Position numbers and translations under genes: made by a program
Shown: positions 31,121-41,560 of the stretch, piece after piece
How the letters are laid out: each line of letters starts with the position of its first letter
Position numbering within the stretch: position 1 is the stretch's first letter
The notes under the pieces: model-generated
Database searches by the model: none
The model's input: only the letters and a program-made list of their open reading frames with translations
Told to the model about the DNA's origin: nothing
Assembly: GCA_947471745.1 (NCBI GenBank)
Contig: CANJKZ010000926.1
Coordinates: 371,501-435,500, forward strand
Direction: 5' to 3'
Source of the DNA: Closterium sp. Naga37s-1
Lineage: Eukaryota; Streptophyta; Zygnematophyceae; Desmidiales; Closteriaceae
Length of the DNA stretch: 64,000 nucleotides

Positions 31121-31534
31121 TTCATCCCTCAGCCGCGTGGTGCTGCATGTTTCTAGCCAATCCTTCAGCTCAACTCTGGCACTAGTACCGTTTAGTAATG
31201 AAAATGAACGCCGAAGATTTCCGTGTCTGAAGAACTTCTGTTTCGTGCTCGGCTCCAGCCACCTCGCGACTTGGTTTTCTTGTTACACGAACACAAATCC
31301 AGCCATGTTGAACCCTGATTGAACGCCACCTCTAGATCTAAGGACTAGGAATAGATTCCTGTTACTGGATTCTCAGTCTCATACAACGGTCCTGTTTGCA
31401 AGAAGGAATCATGTTAGAGACTCATTCGTAGAAGTAAAACTCGTTCGAAGCAAGAATGACGCGTTCGCAGTGGCTGCGTTCGAACGTATGTACCTCGTGA
31501 AGCGAGAACGCGGTGTGAGCAGCTTTCTCCGTCG
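31121..31534 (+). other. Upstream region of the F-box/LRR gene
   Basis: Moderate-GC, non-repetitive sequence between the Copia-3 duplication and the gene's ATG. It should hold the 5' UTR. No TATA box or conserved site is convincing, and the original upstream DNA was displaced by about 21.6 kb when Copia-3 inserted. Confidence 0.5.
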
Positions 31535-34297
31535 ATGGCCAACAGGGCGCGAGCCACGTCGATCAACCATCTGCCAGACGAGATTCTATCCAGAATCATT
31601 TCACTTGCCACTGTCGCCAACCCCTCAGAACTGAAAGCAGAAGTTGACGCTGAGGATGGTGCCGGCCGGACTGGCGAGCCGAACTTCACGGATGGCCCCG
31701 ATTTTAGTAACCTCGCGGTCGTTTGTAAGCGATGGATGCTTCTCATGACGACCCTCCGCGTCCGTGGCGGCTTTAAGTCACAATCCCCCGAACTCCAAGG
31801 TCCCGAGCTGCGCGCCATGACGCTTTCCGCTCCCGCCATCTCCGCGCCGGCGCTCCTCCGCACGCTGGCGCTCGCGCCGAGAGTCACGGCGCTTTCTCTG
31901 GATGCGAACGCCGTCGATTTCTACGACGACGAGTTCCTGTCTCGCCTGCTCTCCGCGCGCCCTCACCTCACCCGCCTCAGCATCGCCCCTCCCCGTTTCA
32001 CCGGAACTCCCAACTTTCAATTAGGCACGAAATCTCTCGAGAATTTCTTACGCATCGCGTCGTCGCGCCTGCAAGAGCTCTCGCTGCGCGAGTGTCTCGG
32101 CCACACGACGAAGCTTCCTGCTTCAGTCGCGTCGCTTTCGTCGCTGCGCGTGTTCCGCCTGTCCTCCAAGGTTCTCCGCTCGCTGCCCGACGAGATGTGC
32201 CAGCTGCCTGCCCTGCAGGAACTTTACCTAAACTGCCCGTTGCTGCGGCAGCTGCCCGAAACTTTCGGCCGTCTAACGAGGCTGGAGCACCTTTCGTTCA
32301 CGGACTGCAAGGAAATGCGGCGCCTGCCGGATTCGCTCGGCGATCTCTCCTCGCTCACCTCTCTCCACGTCGACGGCTCGTGGCAGGTCGATCGCTTCCC
32401 GCCTCGCGTTGACGCGCTGCAGCAGATGCGGCGACTGGAGCTGCGAAACTTCACCGGCGCGTCGTTACCAGAGGCATGCGAAAAATGGGAGAAAATCGAG
32501 CAAATCACTCTGGTTTCGTGCTCCAACATGCTCGCTTTCCAGCTCGCGTCCGTGCACGCGCTCACGCGTCTCACCATCAGCGGCGCCTGCGGGAATCTCA
32601 GATCTCTCCCACCCAACCTGCCCTTGGCGTCCGCATTGCGCCATCTGAGGATCAACTATCTCAACTCCGAGATACCCCTCGAGCCGCTAAGCCAGCTCGT
32701 ATCTCTGGAGCGGCTCGAGGTCTTCGCCGTCGACCGCTTGGAGCGCTTTCCCGAGGCGCTCTTTGCGCTGCCGTCGCTGGCGTACGTGAATTTGAGGTAA
32801 GTGTCGTGGCTGGAAGAAGCTGACGACGTGGCGGCTGTGCAGAACGCACGAAATTATCCCGCCGAGCACTCGGCGCTGGGCCCGTCACTGACGCATCTCA
32901 GCATCTGCACGCACAACTTGGGGAACGGCAGGGAATGCGGCAGGCTCTCCGCGCATCTGTGCTCCCTTCTCTCCCTCACGCACCTCTCCATCAGCAACAT
33001 CTACTCCTCCGCCCTCCTGCCGTCCGACCTGGGTCACCTCACCAACCTGCGCTCGCTCTCCCTCCGCGGCACCTGGTTCTGCTTCCCGCGCTCCCTCTCC
33101 CGCCTCGCCCCGTGCCTGCGATCCCTGAAACTGGACTACAGCGGCAACAGCAGCCCGGATACTGCAATCCACCGCGCGCTCACGTCCTTTCTCACGGATC
33201 TCACCTCTCTCACGGACCTCCACCTCCACAACATACACCTTCCCTCCTCCTCGCCTGCCTGTGCGCGCCTGCCCGCCCTCCGCACGCTACGCATAGAGTG
33301 CGACAGCGGTTTCTCCACCGACGTGTCGCTTCCGGAAAACCTGGGCCAGCTGGCAGCCTTGGAGTGGCTGGAGCTGAGAGGCTGCTTCTTGCAAGATGGG
33401 CTTCCGCAGTCCTTCTGTGACTTAAGCTACCTGCACCGCCTGTTCCTCAGTAGCGAAACCCTGGAGCACCTACCCGGGGCAATTTCGAAGCTGTCGCGCC
33501 TAGAAGAGCTCACTCTTGACAGGTGCTACAGGCTGGAGTCCCTACCCCCAGGGTTTGGCGGCCTGCGAGCGCTGAAGAAGCTGAGTGTTCGGGGTGGGTT
33601 GAGGAACAGGAACTCTCTGCCTGACACTCTGGGCAGCTTATCCTCGCTTGAGGAGGTCTCCTTGGCATATTGCCCTCACGCTCTCAGCCTGCCTCCCTCC
33701 TTCTGCCTCCTCCCTCGCCTGCGCACGCTTTCTCTTACCAGCTGTGATGATCTCACCACCCTTCCATCTAACTTCGGCTCTCTATGCTCCCTGCAGCGCC
33801 TCTCTATCGGCTCGTGCAAAAAGTTCCACCACCTGCCCGATTCTTTCTCCAACTTGCCCTCACTGACCCTCCTCAGCATTTCGGACTGCCCGGAATTTTC
33901 CTCCCTTCCTGAGACCTTTGGCCTGCTGCCCCGCCTAACCTTCATCAAAATTGTCGAGTGCAACTCATTCACCCACCTCCCCAGCTCCTCCTCCCTGTCT
34001 GCGCTCCGAGTGGCCTGCTTCAGCCATTGCAAGCACCTGCACTCCCTCCCTTCCACGCTTGGCCGGCTGCCGCGCTTTGAAGTGCTTCAGTTGAGGGAGT
34101 GTGAGGCGCTCACGTCGCTACCAGAGTCGCTCAGAGAGGCGAGGGTGCTGAGGCATGTGGATGTGTATGGTAGTGGGGTGTCGGAGAAAGGGGTGGTGGA
34201 GGTGGGTGTTTGTGGGAAACAAGTGCATGTTGTGTGGGGGAGGATGGGAAAGGCTGAGAATGTGGGGACGAAGGGCAAGCGGAGGAAAAGGAGATGA
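31535..34297 (+). CDS. F-box and leucine-rich-repeat protein
   Basis: Host gene of two exons, 31535-32796 and 32902-34297, giving 885 residues. Exon 1 ends AG at a GTAAGT donor (32797). The acceptor TCTCAG at 32896-32901 restores frame and gives LAYVNL-SICTHNLG, keeping the LRR period. The nearer AG at 32842 would shift the frame. An F-box lies at about residues 10-65 (INHLPDEILSRIISLA, LAVVCKRWMLL), then more than 20 LRRs. Many late repeats have the LxSLPxxFGxLxxLxxLxxxxC form seen in plant LRR proteins. F-box proteins usually bind Skp1/cullin ubiquitin ligases, with LRRs as substrate reader. A Lys/Arg-rich tail ends the protein. Expression is unknown. Confidence 0.82.
32797..32901 (+). other. 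Intron of the F-box/LRR gene
   Basis: 105 bp, GTAAGT to CTCAG, phase 2. An in-frame stop lies at its first bases (TAA 32798-32800), so splicing is needed to join the two long open frames. Confidence 0.75.
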
Positions 34298-34590
34298 AGT
34301 GCAGATGTGAAATTGGAGGAGGATAGTGTAGTAGGCTCTTGTATGCAATGAGAAAGGTAGTGTGGTGTGTGTGGAGCACTAGATCTACACATTTCTCTGT
34401 TTATTTGTAGTATAATCACAATCACTGCATGTTTTGAATAGAGTCGCTTCTACAGTGTACAGTAACCCCAAACGACTGCCCCTTAGCTGGGATCTGAATT
34501 GGACATAACGACTTGTGGACATACGGTAACCCCACAGTCACACTTTTGAACCATAAATACAGCACAAAAAGGCTACAAGAACCAGCACCT

Positions 34591-34621
<31 letters not shown>

Positions 34622-34725
34622 TCCCCCCCTCTTCCCCACTATTCGTCATTCCAGCAGTGTCACGCGCGTCCGGTTGTCACTGCACCTCTCAAACAATAAA
34701 TAGTCCACAACTGCCTCATGCCCAT
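34298..34725 (+). other. 3' flank of LRR gene with poly(C) tract
   Basis: Probably contains the 3' UTR and polyadenylation region of the LRR gene. A run of 29 C at 34591-34619, continued by further C-rich sequence to 34640, is the main feature. No coding frame is credible. Confidence 0.6.
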
Positions 34726-34908
34726 GTACGGGAGTGCGAGGCACTCAAATCGCTACCGGAGTCGCTCAGGCAGGCGAGGGCTCTGAGGCACGTGGATGTG
34801 TACGGCAGTGGTGTGTCGGAGGAACGGGTAGAGGCATGCGTTTGTGGGGAACAAGCGCATGTTGAGTGGGGGAGGATGGGAAAGGCTGAGCACGTAGGGA
34901 GCGGATGA
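34726..34908 (+). pseudogene. 3' end of a tandem LRR paralog
   Basis: Closely matches the last ~60 codons of the LRR gene (ECEALKSLPESLRQARALRHVDVYG, then VEWGRMGKAE), with a stop at 34906-34908. It lacks the Lys/Arg tail. Everything upstream of this terminal LRR is gone, and transposon sequence starts a few bases beyond the stop. It shows a former tandem duplication. Confidence 0.85.
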
Positions 34909-34913
34909 AGGAC

Positions 34914-35042
34914 AAGGGGTTTGCACTAGCAGGCAGGTGGGTTACATATAGGAACCCTAAAAGGGTTGTACTCTCTGTTAAGTACCCCACTACAGCCTAC
35001 ACAACAAATAACATTTTGACACACCCCCAGGCGAAGTGGGGG
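34914..35042 (-). repeat. LTR-6 3' LTR (truncated) and polypurine hairpin
   Basis: The LTR portion ends TTTTGACA at 35021. Inside it, CCCCC (35024-35028) can pair with GGGGG (35038-35042); on the element strand this sits immediately upstream of the LTR, as in Copia-4 and Copia-9. Confidence 0.75.
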
Positions 35043-35429
35043 ATAGCCAACACAACAAGCAGTCGTAGGACCAGTTCACAAGCAAAGCCTAGTGGCAGAA
35101 ACAGTGGGCAAGTGAGGAGGAGGAGGGACCAGGAGAGAAGAGGAGGAGGTGGGCGGCTGCTGAAGCTGCTGGCACACGACGCAAACTGGAGTGGCGCACG
35201 AACAACTGGTGCAACTGGCACACGGGCAACTGGAGTAACTGACTCTGCTCGCCGGCAAGAGCAACTGACCCACGGGCGACTGGAGCAACTAGCACACAGG
35301 CTCCTGGCGCAACGGACTCACGGGCGACTGGAGCTGCAGACTTCACGACGGCTACCTCCGTTCAACCTCCCCCCATTGCCCCAAACCCCCTTTTCACATC
35401 CCCCTTTGCATCCCTAGCACCACTCCCTC

Positions 35430-36130
35430 AACTCCCACACAATCCCCCCCTCAGCGGCAGCTGCAGCAGTGGGAGAGAAAGGAGGAGGAGGAGCAGCCGA
35501 TCACTCACGCCCGCCACCCCCATACCCTCCCCCCCACGGCTGCACGCGCAGCAGGGAGATGAAGGAGAAGAGGGGGGGGCGGGGGGGGCGGGGTAGGAGC
35601 TGCCCCGCGACTGCAGGGGCAGGCGCGCGGGCTGCAGAGGCGGCGCACGGGCTGCAGGGGCAGCGCACAGGCTGCAGGGGCGGCTCGCGGGCTGCAGGGG
35701 CGGCTCGCCAGCTGCAGGGGCGACTCGCTGGCTGAAAACCGCCGCCCCCCCGAGGCGCGCGGGAGCCACAGGGCAGCGCGCGCGGGGGGCACGGGGCGGC
35801 GCGCGGGTCCCACAGGGGCGGCGCGCGGGTCCACGGGGGCGGCGCGCGGGTCCCACGGGGGCAACGCGCGGGTCCACGGGGGCGACGCGCGGGTCCCACG
35901 GGGACGACGCGCGGGTCCACGGGGGCGATGCGCGGGTCCACGGGGGCGACGCGCGGGTCCCACGGGGCGGCACGACGGGTGCACGGGGGCGGCGCGACGG
36001 GTGCACGGGGCGGCGCGCCGAGCAGAAATCCGCCGCGCGCCCCGGGGCGCGCGGGGGGCAGAAAACCGCCGCGCACCGCACGGCGCGCGGGGGGCAGAAA
36101 ACCGCCGCGCACCACGGGGCGCGCGGCGGG
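35430..36130. repeat. GC-rich tandem sequence in LTR-6
   Basis: Repeats such as GGCTGCAGGGGCGGC and CGCGCGGGTCCACGGGGGCG, about 20 bp each. Long frames here read Arg/Pro/Ala-rich in all directions and show no protein family. Confidence 0.75.
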
Positions 36131-36240
36131 CTGAAAAATGTCGCGCGCCCGGGGCGCCCGACTAACAGAATAGCAGCGGAAGCAGTAGGGTGGGCCCATC
36201 CACAGGATCAACCAAGGAGGGTCGACCTGCTCTGATAGCA

Positions 36241-36384
36241 TGTTAGAATAAGCAGGTAGGAATGGTAAGAACAGAAGAGGGGTTTGCACTAGCAGGCAGG
36301 TGGGATACATATAGGAACCCTAAAAGGGTTGTACTCTCTGTTGAGTACCCCACTACAGCCTACACAGCAAATAACATTTTGACA
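36241..36384 (-). repeat. LTR-6 5' LTR
   Basis: 144 bp, TGTTAGAATAAG to TTTTGACA on the given strand. Its right edge directly touches a forward Copia-7 leader that has lost the first bases of its primer site. Confidence 0.85.
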
Positions 36385-37110
36385 ATTCAGAGCAGGTCCC
36401 TCAGTAGGACCGCTCCGTTAGGGCCCACCACTCGTTTCGACCTGCCCGACCTGCCCTGCCCGTTCGTTCCTGCCCTGCCCGAACAACGTCCCTCACGCTG
36501 CCCTGCCCGTGCTACCTTACGCGCTCTGCCCTGCCCTGCGCGCTGCCCGCTTGCTGCCCAGCGCGCGACCCGCACGCTGCCCTGCTCGCGCCCTGCTCGC
36601 GCTGCCTGCACGCGCGCTGCCTGAGGCCTACGCGCGCCCTGCCCGCACGCTGTCTGCACTGCCCGCGCGCTGCCTGCGCTGCCCGCGCCCTGCTGCTGCT
36701 GCCCGCTGTGGTCCCTGCCCGCGCGCTGCCTGCCTCGCTCGCGCACTGCCTGCGCGCTGTCTGCACCGCCGACGCCCTGCCCGCGCACCACACGCCCTAC
36801 CCGTGCACTTCCCGCCACCCGCACGCTGCCCTTACGGCCCGTGCTGCACGCATTCTGCCCGCATAGCCTGCACGCGGCCCTATGCGCGCTGCCTGCACGC
36901 GCCCTGCACACGCTGCAGCTGCTGCTGCCAACGCCGCGCTGCCCCGCTGTGCCGGAGCCGCGCCGCACCGCTCGAGCTGCGCCGCCCTGCCGAGCCGCGC
37001 CGCTCTGCCGAGCCGCGCAGCCCTGCCGAGCCGTGCCGCCCTGCCTAGCTGCCCGGCCGACCTGCTTTTGCTGCCGCACCTGTCTGCTACTACTGCTACT
37101 GCTGCTACTA

Positions 37111-37158
<48 letters not shown>

Positions 37159-37227
37159 ATGCTGCTGCTGCTGCTGCAGCTGCTGCTGCTGCTGCAGCTG
37201 CTGCTGATGCTGCTGCTGTTGCTCACG
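36385..37227 (+). other. Copia-7 leader: hairpin, GC repeats, CTG tract
   Basis: Begins mid-primer-site (ATTCAGAGC). Hairpin GGTCC (36395-36399) with GGACC (36407-36411), then GGGCCCACC at 36421. The GC-rich CTGCCCGCGC repeats end in a CTG/CTA tract (37085-37220) that is in frame with gag and open from 36841, so a Leu-rich N-terminal extension is possible in principle. Confidence 0.7.
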
Positions 37228-38955
37228 ATGGCTACTCTTAATGTCCTTTCCTTTGACGCGGAGGGTCGCGCGATTAGGTTTGACTGCTGGCTCGAGGATC
37301 TCCAGCTGTACCTGCAGAGCATAGCTAGGGAGGACGTCTCTCTGTTAGAGCAGACGTCCGGTTCTTGCCTTGCCCCTGAGGAGTCGGCTGATCGTGTTCT
37401 TCGTACTCAGTGGCTCACGCGCGATGATGCCGCTCGCCTCTCTGTCCGCAATGCCCTCCTACTAGAGGAACGAGTCCATTTTGGCCAGCTTAAGACGGTG
37501 AAGGAACTCTATGATGCCGTAGTTGCTCGTTACTCCTCCCCCTCTACTGCTGCCCTAGGCCGTATCATGATGCCGTACCTCTTTCCTGAGCTGTCGGATT
37601 TCCACACTGTCGCTGACCTCATGACCCACCTTCGCAGTGACACTCGCTACCGCGACGCTCTCAAGCCGACCTTTCTGACTGCGAACCAGCCCCAAATGTA
37701 CATCACTCTTTACTACCTCGTTACTCGCCTCCCTGACTCCCTCCGCGCCGTTAGAGATCACTTCCTTGCTCTTGATCCCACCGAGATCACCCTTGCCTTG
37801 CTGGAGAAGCATCTCCTCGAGGCCGAGACCAGTACTGTCGCTATAGCTGCCTCTCGTGGCACTCCCCGCTCCCCCCTCTTTGAGGGGTGTTCTCCCTCCC
37901 TTCTCGCGCCCTCCGTTGCTACTGCTGCTGCTGTTGACTTCCTTCGTACTGAGGAGGTCGGTGCTGCGTCTGCTCCTAGTGGGAGGCGCCGCAGCGGTAA
38001 GGGCAAGGGGGGTAAGGGTGGTGGGGGGGGCACTGGCGGGGGTGGTGGCGGGGGTGGTGGCGGTGGTGGTGGTGGGGTTGGAGGCAGTGGTGTTGGCGGG
38101 GGTGGAGGCGGTGGTGGCGCCAGTGGAGGTGGCGGGGGTGGTGGAGGAGGTGGAGTGGGCGGAGGGGGCTCGGGTGGCAGTCGGGGTGGAGCTGGCAGGG
38201 GCGGAGGCTATGGGGCGGCGACTGGGGGTGCAGCTCGTGGCGGCGGAGGCACTGGGGGTGGACACCAGCAGCAGCCACGCCAGCAAGAGCCACGCACCCC
38301 TCAGGAGCTTCGTGAGTGGGTTGTCCAGCGTGGCTCCACTGGGGGTAGTGTCCGTTGCCCGTACATCAGGCGCTCGGGTCCCAAGACTGGTGAGCCGTGT
38401 GGGAAGACTGGACACACTGAGTATCGTTGCTTCTGCCGTCTCGAGGATGCCTGGCGCACCGAGTGTGGAGATGAGCAGGAGATCCCGAACTAGTTGGCGT
38501 TGCTAGGGAAGGGGGTGGATGCGTTTGCTCTTGACTTTGACAAGATCAATGCTGGAATCTATGCTATGTATGCTGGTTTTGTTAGTGCTGAGGGTGATTG
38601 TTACTCGTGTGTGCCGCGCACTGCTGGTGTAGAGGCTGCTGCTCTAGGTGCTTGTGTGTCTGCTTCCGCAGGTACTGCTTCTGCTGAGGCCTTGCACACC
38701 TTCACCCTTGACGCAGGCGCGTCTCGCTGCTTCTTTCGCGATTGCACCACAGTCACACCGCTCACATCACCTGTCTCAGTCTCTCTGGCTGACCCCTCTG
38801 GGGGCCCAGTCGTTGCACGAGCCTCCACTGTCCTCCCTTGTCCGGCGGCCCCCTCCGGCTCTCTCTCAGGTCTCCACCTCCCCTCGTTCTCTAAGAACTT
38901 GGTGAGTAACGCTGTCCTCCAGGACGAGTTGGTCAGTACCTTTACTCGCGGTCCG
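37228..38955 (+). pseudogene. Copia-7 gag and protease
   Basis: Gag from ATG 37228 (MATLNVLSFDAEGRAIRFDCWLE) open to TAG 38491-38493. The body has LEDLQLYLQS, TQWLTRDDAARLSVRNA and MYITLYYLVTRLPDSLRAV, a long glycine-rich region (about 37980-38270), then a Cys-His knuckle of unusual spacing (C-X13-C-X4-H-X4-C, near 38358-38435). After the stop the frame continues with FALDFD and a protease whose active site reads TLDAGASRCFFRD. It breaks off near 38955, before the pre-integrase region. No LTR of this copy survives. It is the best-preserved gag of this family here. Confidence 0.87.
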
Positions 38956-38959
38956 CTCG

Positions 38960-39163
38960 GTACCGGCACTGCACGTCCTTGCCAGCGTCAGCACCAGGCT
39001 CAGTGGGAGTCGTGGGGGCCTGAAGGGACCCCGACGTGTTCTCGAACAGGGAGACGCCATCTCTAATGAAACGCCGGAGATACCGGCGCAGGCAGTCAAG
39101 CCAGAAATCGAACATGAAAGAGCGCCCGTCTGCGTCAACCGCTAGGACCGTGATAGTGGCCAT
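38960..39163 (-). pseudogene. Copia-8 gag start, truncated
   Basis: Reverse ATG at 39163: MATITVLAVDADGRSFMFDFWL, with RDGVSLFENTSGSLQAP, clearly the start of a gag related to Copia-7 and Copia-4. Homology fades near 39010, where it meets truncated Copia-7 head-on. Confidence 0.75.
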
Positions 39164-39868
39164 GACAGGCAGTGGCAGTCAGTAGCAGCGGCGCAAGGGC
39201 AGCAGTAGCGACTGCGGCGGCTGCAGCTGTAGCAATAGCGGTAGTCGCTGTAGTGGCAGGTGCTGTGGCTGCAACAGCAGTAGCGACTATTGTAGTGGCT
39301 ATAGCGGTAGTGGCTGGGCATGCGCGCTGGGCAGTAGGGCGACGCTGCACACAGGGCAGCAGAACGCGCGGGCAGCAGGGCACGCGAGCAGTAGAGCGCG
39401 CGCGGGCAGCAGGGCGCACGGAAACAGCAGGGCGCGCGAGATTAGGGCGCGCGGGCAGCAGAGCGCACGCGAGCAGCAGGGCGCGCGGGCAGCAGGGCGT
39501 GCGCTAGCAGCAAGGCGCACGGGCAGCAAGGCGCACGCTAGCAGCAGGGCGCGCAGGCAGCAGGGCGTGCGCTAGCAGCAGGGCGCGTGGGCAGCAGAGC
39601 GCGTGCGGGCAGCAGGGCGCGCGCTAGCAGCAGGGCGCGTGGGCAGCAGTGCGCGCGGGCAGCGGGGCGCGCGAGCAGCAGGGCGTGCGCTAGCAGCATG
39701 GCGCACGGGCAGCAGGGCGCGCAGGGCAGCAGAGCGCGCGCGGGCAGCAGAGCGTGCGCTAGCAGCAGGGCGCGCGGGCAGCAGGTCGCGCGGGGCGCGT
39801 AAGGCAGCAGGGCGCGCGGGGCGTGCAGGGCAGCAAGGCGCAGTGGAGAATGTGGAATCATGATACCA
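39164..39868 (-). repeat. Copia-8 GC-rich leader and primer site
   Basis: On the reverse strand: primer site TGGTATCATGATTCC (39854-39868), then a leader of GCGCGCGGGCAGCAG-type repeats (39310-39840), then a CTG/GTA-rich triplet stretch (39180-39300) before gag. No leader hairpin or GGGCCCACC motif is evident, unlike its relatives. Confidence 0.7.
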
Positions 39869-39995
39869 TGTTAGAATCAGAGTACATCGGAATGATTGCA
39901 TTGAGTAGAATGTGGGTACAAGTACCTAACCCGAACTAGGTTGTACCCCATAGGAAGTAACCCACTACAGCCTATGACTATAATATTGTTTAACA
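39869..39995 (-). repeat. Copia-8 5' LTR
   Basis: 127 bp, TGTTAGAATCAG to TTGTTTAACA on the given strand. Placed by the adjoining primer site and by the TG...CA ends. Confidence 0.75.
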
Positions 39996-40363
39996 CTGCC
40001 GTCGCCGCTGCAGGAGTACTTCGTCGTCTCTTTGCCGTATGAAAGACTCACGCTGCACTTCAAGCACGAAATTTCATCCTTGGCCAGAAGCAGCCACGGG
40101 AACTTAGGCAGCCACTGGCTCTCATACTTAAGACTTGCCTCGATGTACTTCTGCTCGATTAACTCCGCCTTCGACAGAAGCGGCGAATTCGTGTCCTCGC
40201 GAACAGGGACCTCCATCGGTACGCGCTCCTCAGCGGCCTCGGGTGGAGGCACTCTCACACCACCAAAAGTCAGGGTGCTTTGCTAGAACTTTCCTCGGAG
40301 CTGGGTCGTGCGCGGCTTCTTGGTACAGCGTCCCTCAGACAAGGGAGCGGCCTCATCACCGCC
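39996..40363 (-). pseudogene. Uncharacterised gene fragment with CLKC motif, part 2
   Basis: Reverse frame containing EVPVREDTNSPLLSKAELIEQ, KYESQWLPKFPWL and DEISCLKCSVS. The W...KFPWL...D...CxxC pattern resembles the N-terminal zinc-binding module of TTF-type/hAT-related transposase and ZMYM-like proteins; that link is from motif only. A stop (TAG) interrupts the frame before VRVPPPEAAEE. The piece is cut on one side by Gypsy-2 and on the other by the Copia-8 LTR. Part 1 lies at 45030-45363. Confidence 0.5.
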
Positions 40364-40751
40364 TGTCAGGATCGATAGGATCGAGTTCAGAAAATGAGGA
40401 AATGTATTGAATGATCCACCTGGGTACAACACGAGGCTCTATATAGTCTCGACACAAGGCCAGTAACCGAGGTATTACGTGAATGTTCTGAGGGTCGCGA
40501 AGCGTCCCGAACAGAACCTTCCCGAATTCGGTAGAAGGCAATTCGGTGGCAACCGAAAGGCATGGAATTTGGAACACGCAACCTGGTTCGGTGCTATAAC
40601 AATAATGAAGTATAGGAAAGCACCTAGCCTAGGAAATCAAGCATAAGCATGCATGATAAAATAAACCAAAAGTAGAAATAGCATAATAAAGGCAAGGCAA
40701 GCCTGCAAAGCAAGCATAAGCCGTCGTACTCTCACACGTCCCCCCCTCAAA
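40364..40751 (-). repeat. Gypsy-2 3' LTR and polypurine tract
   Basis: The LTR ends CTCTCACA at 40736. On the element strand the adjacent run CTTTGAGGGGGGACG (40737-40751) is the polypurine tract. Confidence 0.88.
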
Positions 40752-40789
40752 GCTGGGTGGCGTGAGATACACCCTGCTTGACAAGATAG

Positions 40790-41560
40790 TCCTTGAGAGC
40801 ACGGCGTAGCCCATATCAGCTTCTGCAACCCAACTGACCTCTGATGGGTCATATCCCTTCCAGCGTATCAGGAACTCGAGGGTCTTGCCGCCGCGGCGAC
40901 AATGAGTGAGAACGCGTTCCACTTCGTACTCTGGTTCATCCTGTACGAGAACAGGTGGTGGTGGCGGTAGCTGCCGTCCCTGGAACTGTTGGTTGGGGTC
41001 CTTGTAGGGCTTCAGTAGCTGAACATGGAAAGCATTGTGAAGCTTCCACGTAGTAGGTAAGCGCAAGCGGAATGTTACGGGTGTCACCTGTGCCTCAACA
41101 AAAAAGGGACCACTGAAGCGAGGCCTGAGCTTGGATGGAAGGTGAGAGAGATCCAAGTTGCGTGTGTTGAGAAGCACCTGTTCTCCGACTGCTACCGAGT
41201 GGTCACGTCGTTGTCGATCAGCGTACTGCTTCTAGGAGTTCTGCATCGTGGTGAGACGTCGCTGTGTCTTCTCCAATAGCTGTTGCATGGTGGTGACAAA
41301 GTCATGTGCGGCTTGGACGTGTGCCGGTGTGGTTGGCTGCTGTGGTGTAAGTGGTCCCCGTTCATAGCACAGGAAGAAAGGAGATTTCCCTGTGGCCGCA
41401 TGTAACGCGTTGTTGTAAACAAACTCTAGGGCGGTAACTGTAGATCCCAATGGCTGACGTCGTCTTTGCAAGCTGTGCGCAGTAAATGTTCAACCACCTG
41501 ATTGAGTCGCTTGGTCTGTCCGTCAGTCTGGGGGTGGTACGCTGAAGACATTGCAAGCTT
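40790..41560 (-). pseudogene. Gypsy-2 integrase C-terminal region with chromodomain
   Basis: Reverse frames: LEFVYNNALHAATGKSPFFLCYERGP (41471-41232), then LSHLPSKLRPRFSGPFFVEAQVTPVTFRLRLP, LHNAFHVQLLKPY and a chromodomain (YEVERVLTHCRRGGKTLEFL, IRWKGYDPSEVSW; about 40931-40812). Chromodomains of this class of Gypsy element bind histone marks and direct integration to heterochromatin. The chromodomain itself has no stop. Confidence 0.88.

Larger units (their letters stand above)
34914..36384 (-). mobile_element. LTR-6, reverse non-autonomous LTR element
   Basis: The right LTR 36241-36384 (5' on the element strand) is 144 bp. The left LTR 34914-35021 lacks about 35 bp at its outer end, where the LRR paralog remnant abuts. 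The primer site TGCTATCAGAGC adjoins the right LTR (36229-36240), with GGGCCCACC about 45 bp inside (36189-36197). The interior (35430-36130) is GC-rich tandem sequence (CGCGCGGGTCC-type) with no gag or pol domain. Confidence 0.8.

Noticed and set aside
32797-32842. 46-bp intron ending at the AG at 32841-32842
   Set aside because: It would put exon 2 out of frame. The AG at 32900-32901 keeps both frame and LRR spacing.
35501-36310. Pro/Ala/Arg-rich reverse frames of 159-269 codons
   Set aside because: GC-rich tandem repeats inside LTR-6, open on both strands, with no recognisable motif.
39165-39863. Ala/Arg/Gln-rich forward frames near 39172-39863
   Set aside because: Antisense of the Copia-8 leader repeats between its primer site and gag start.
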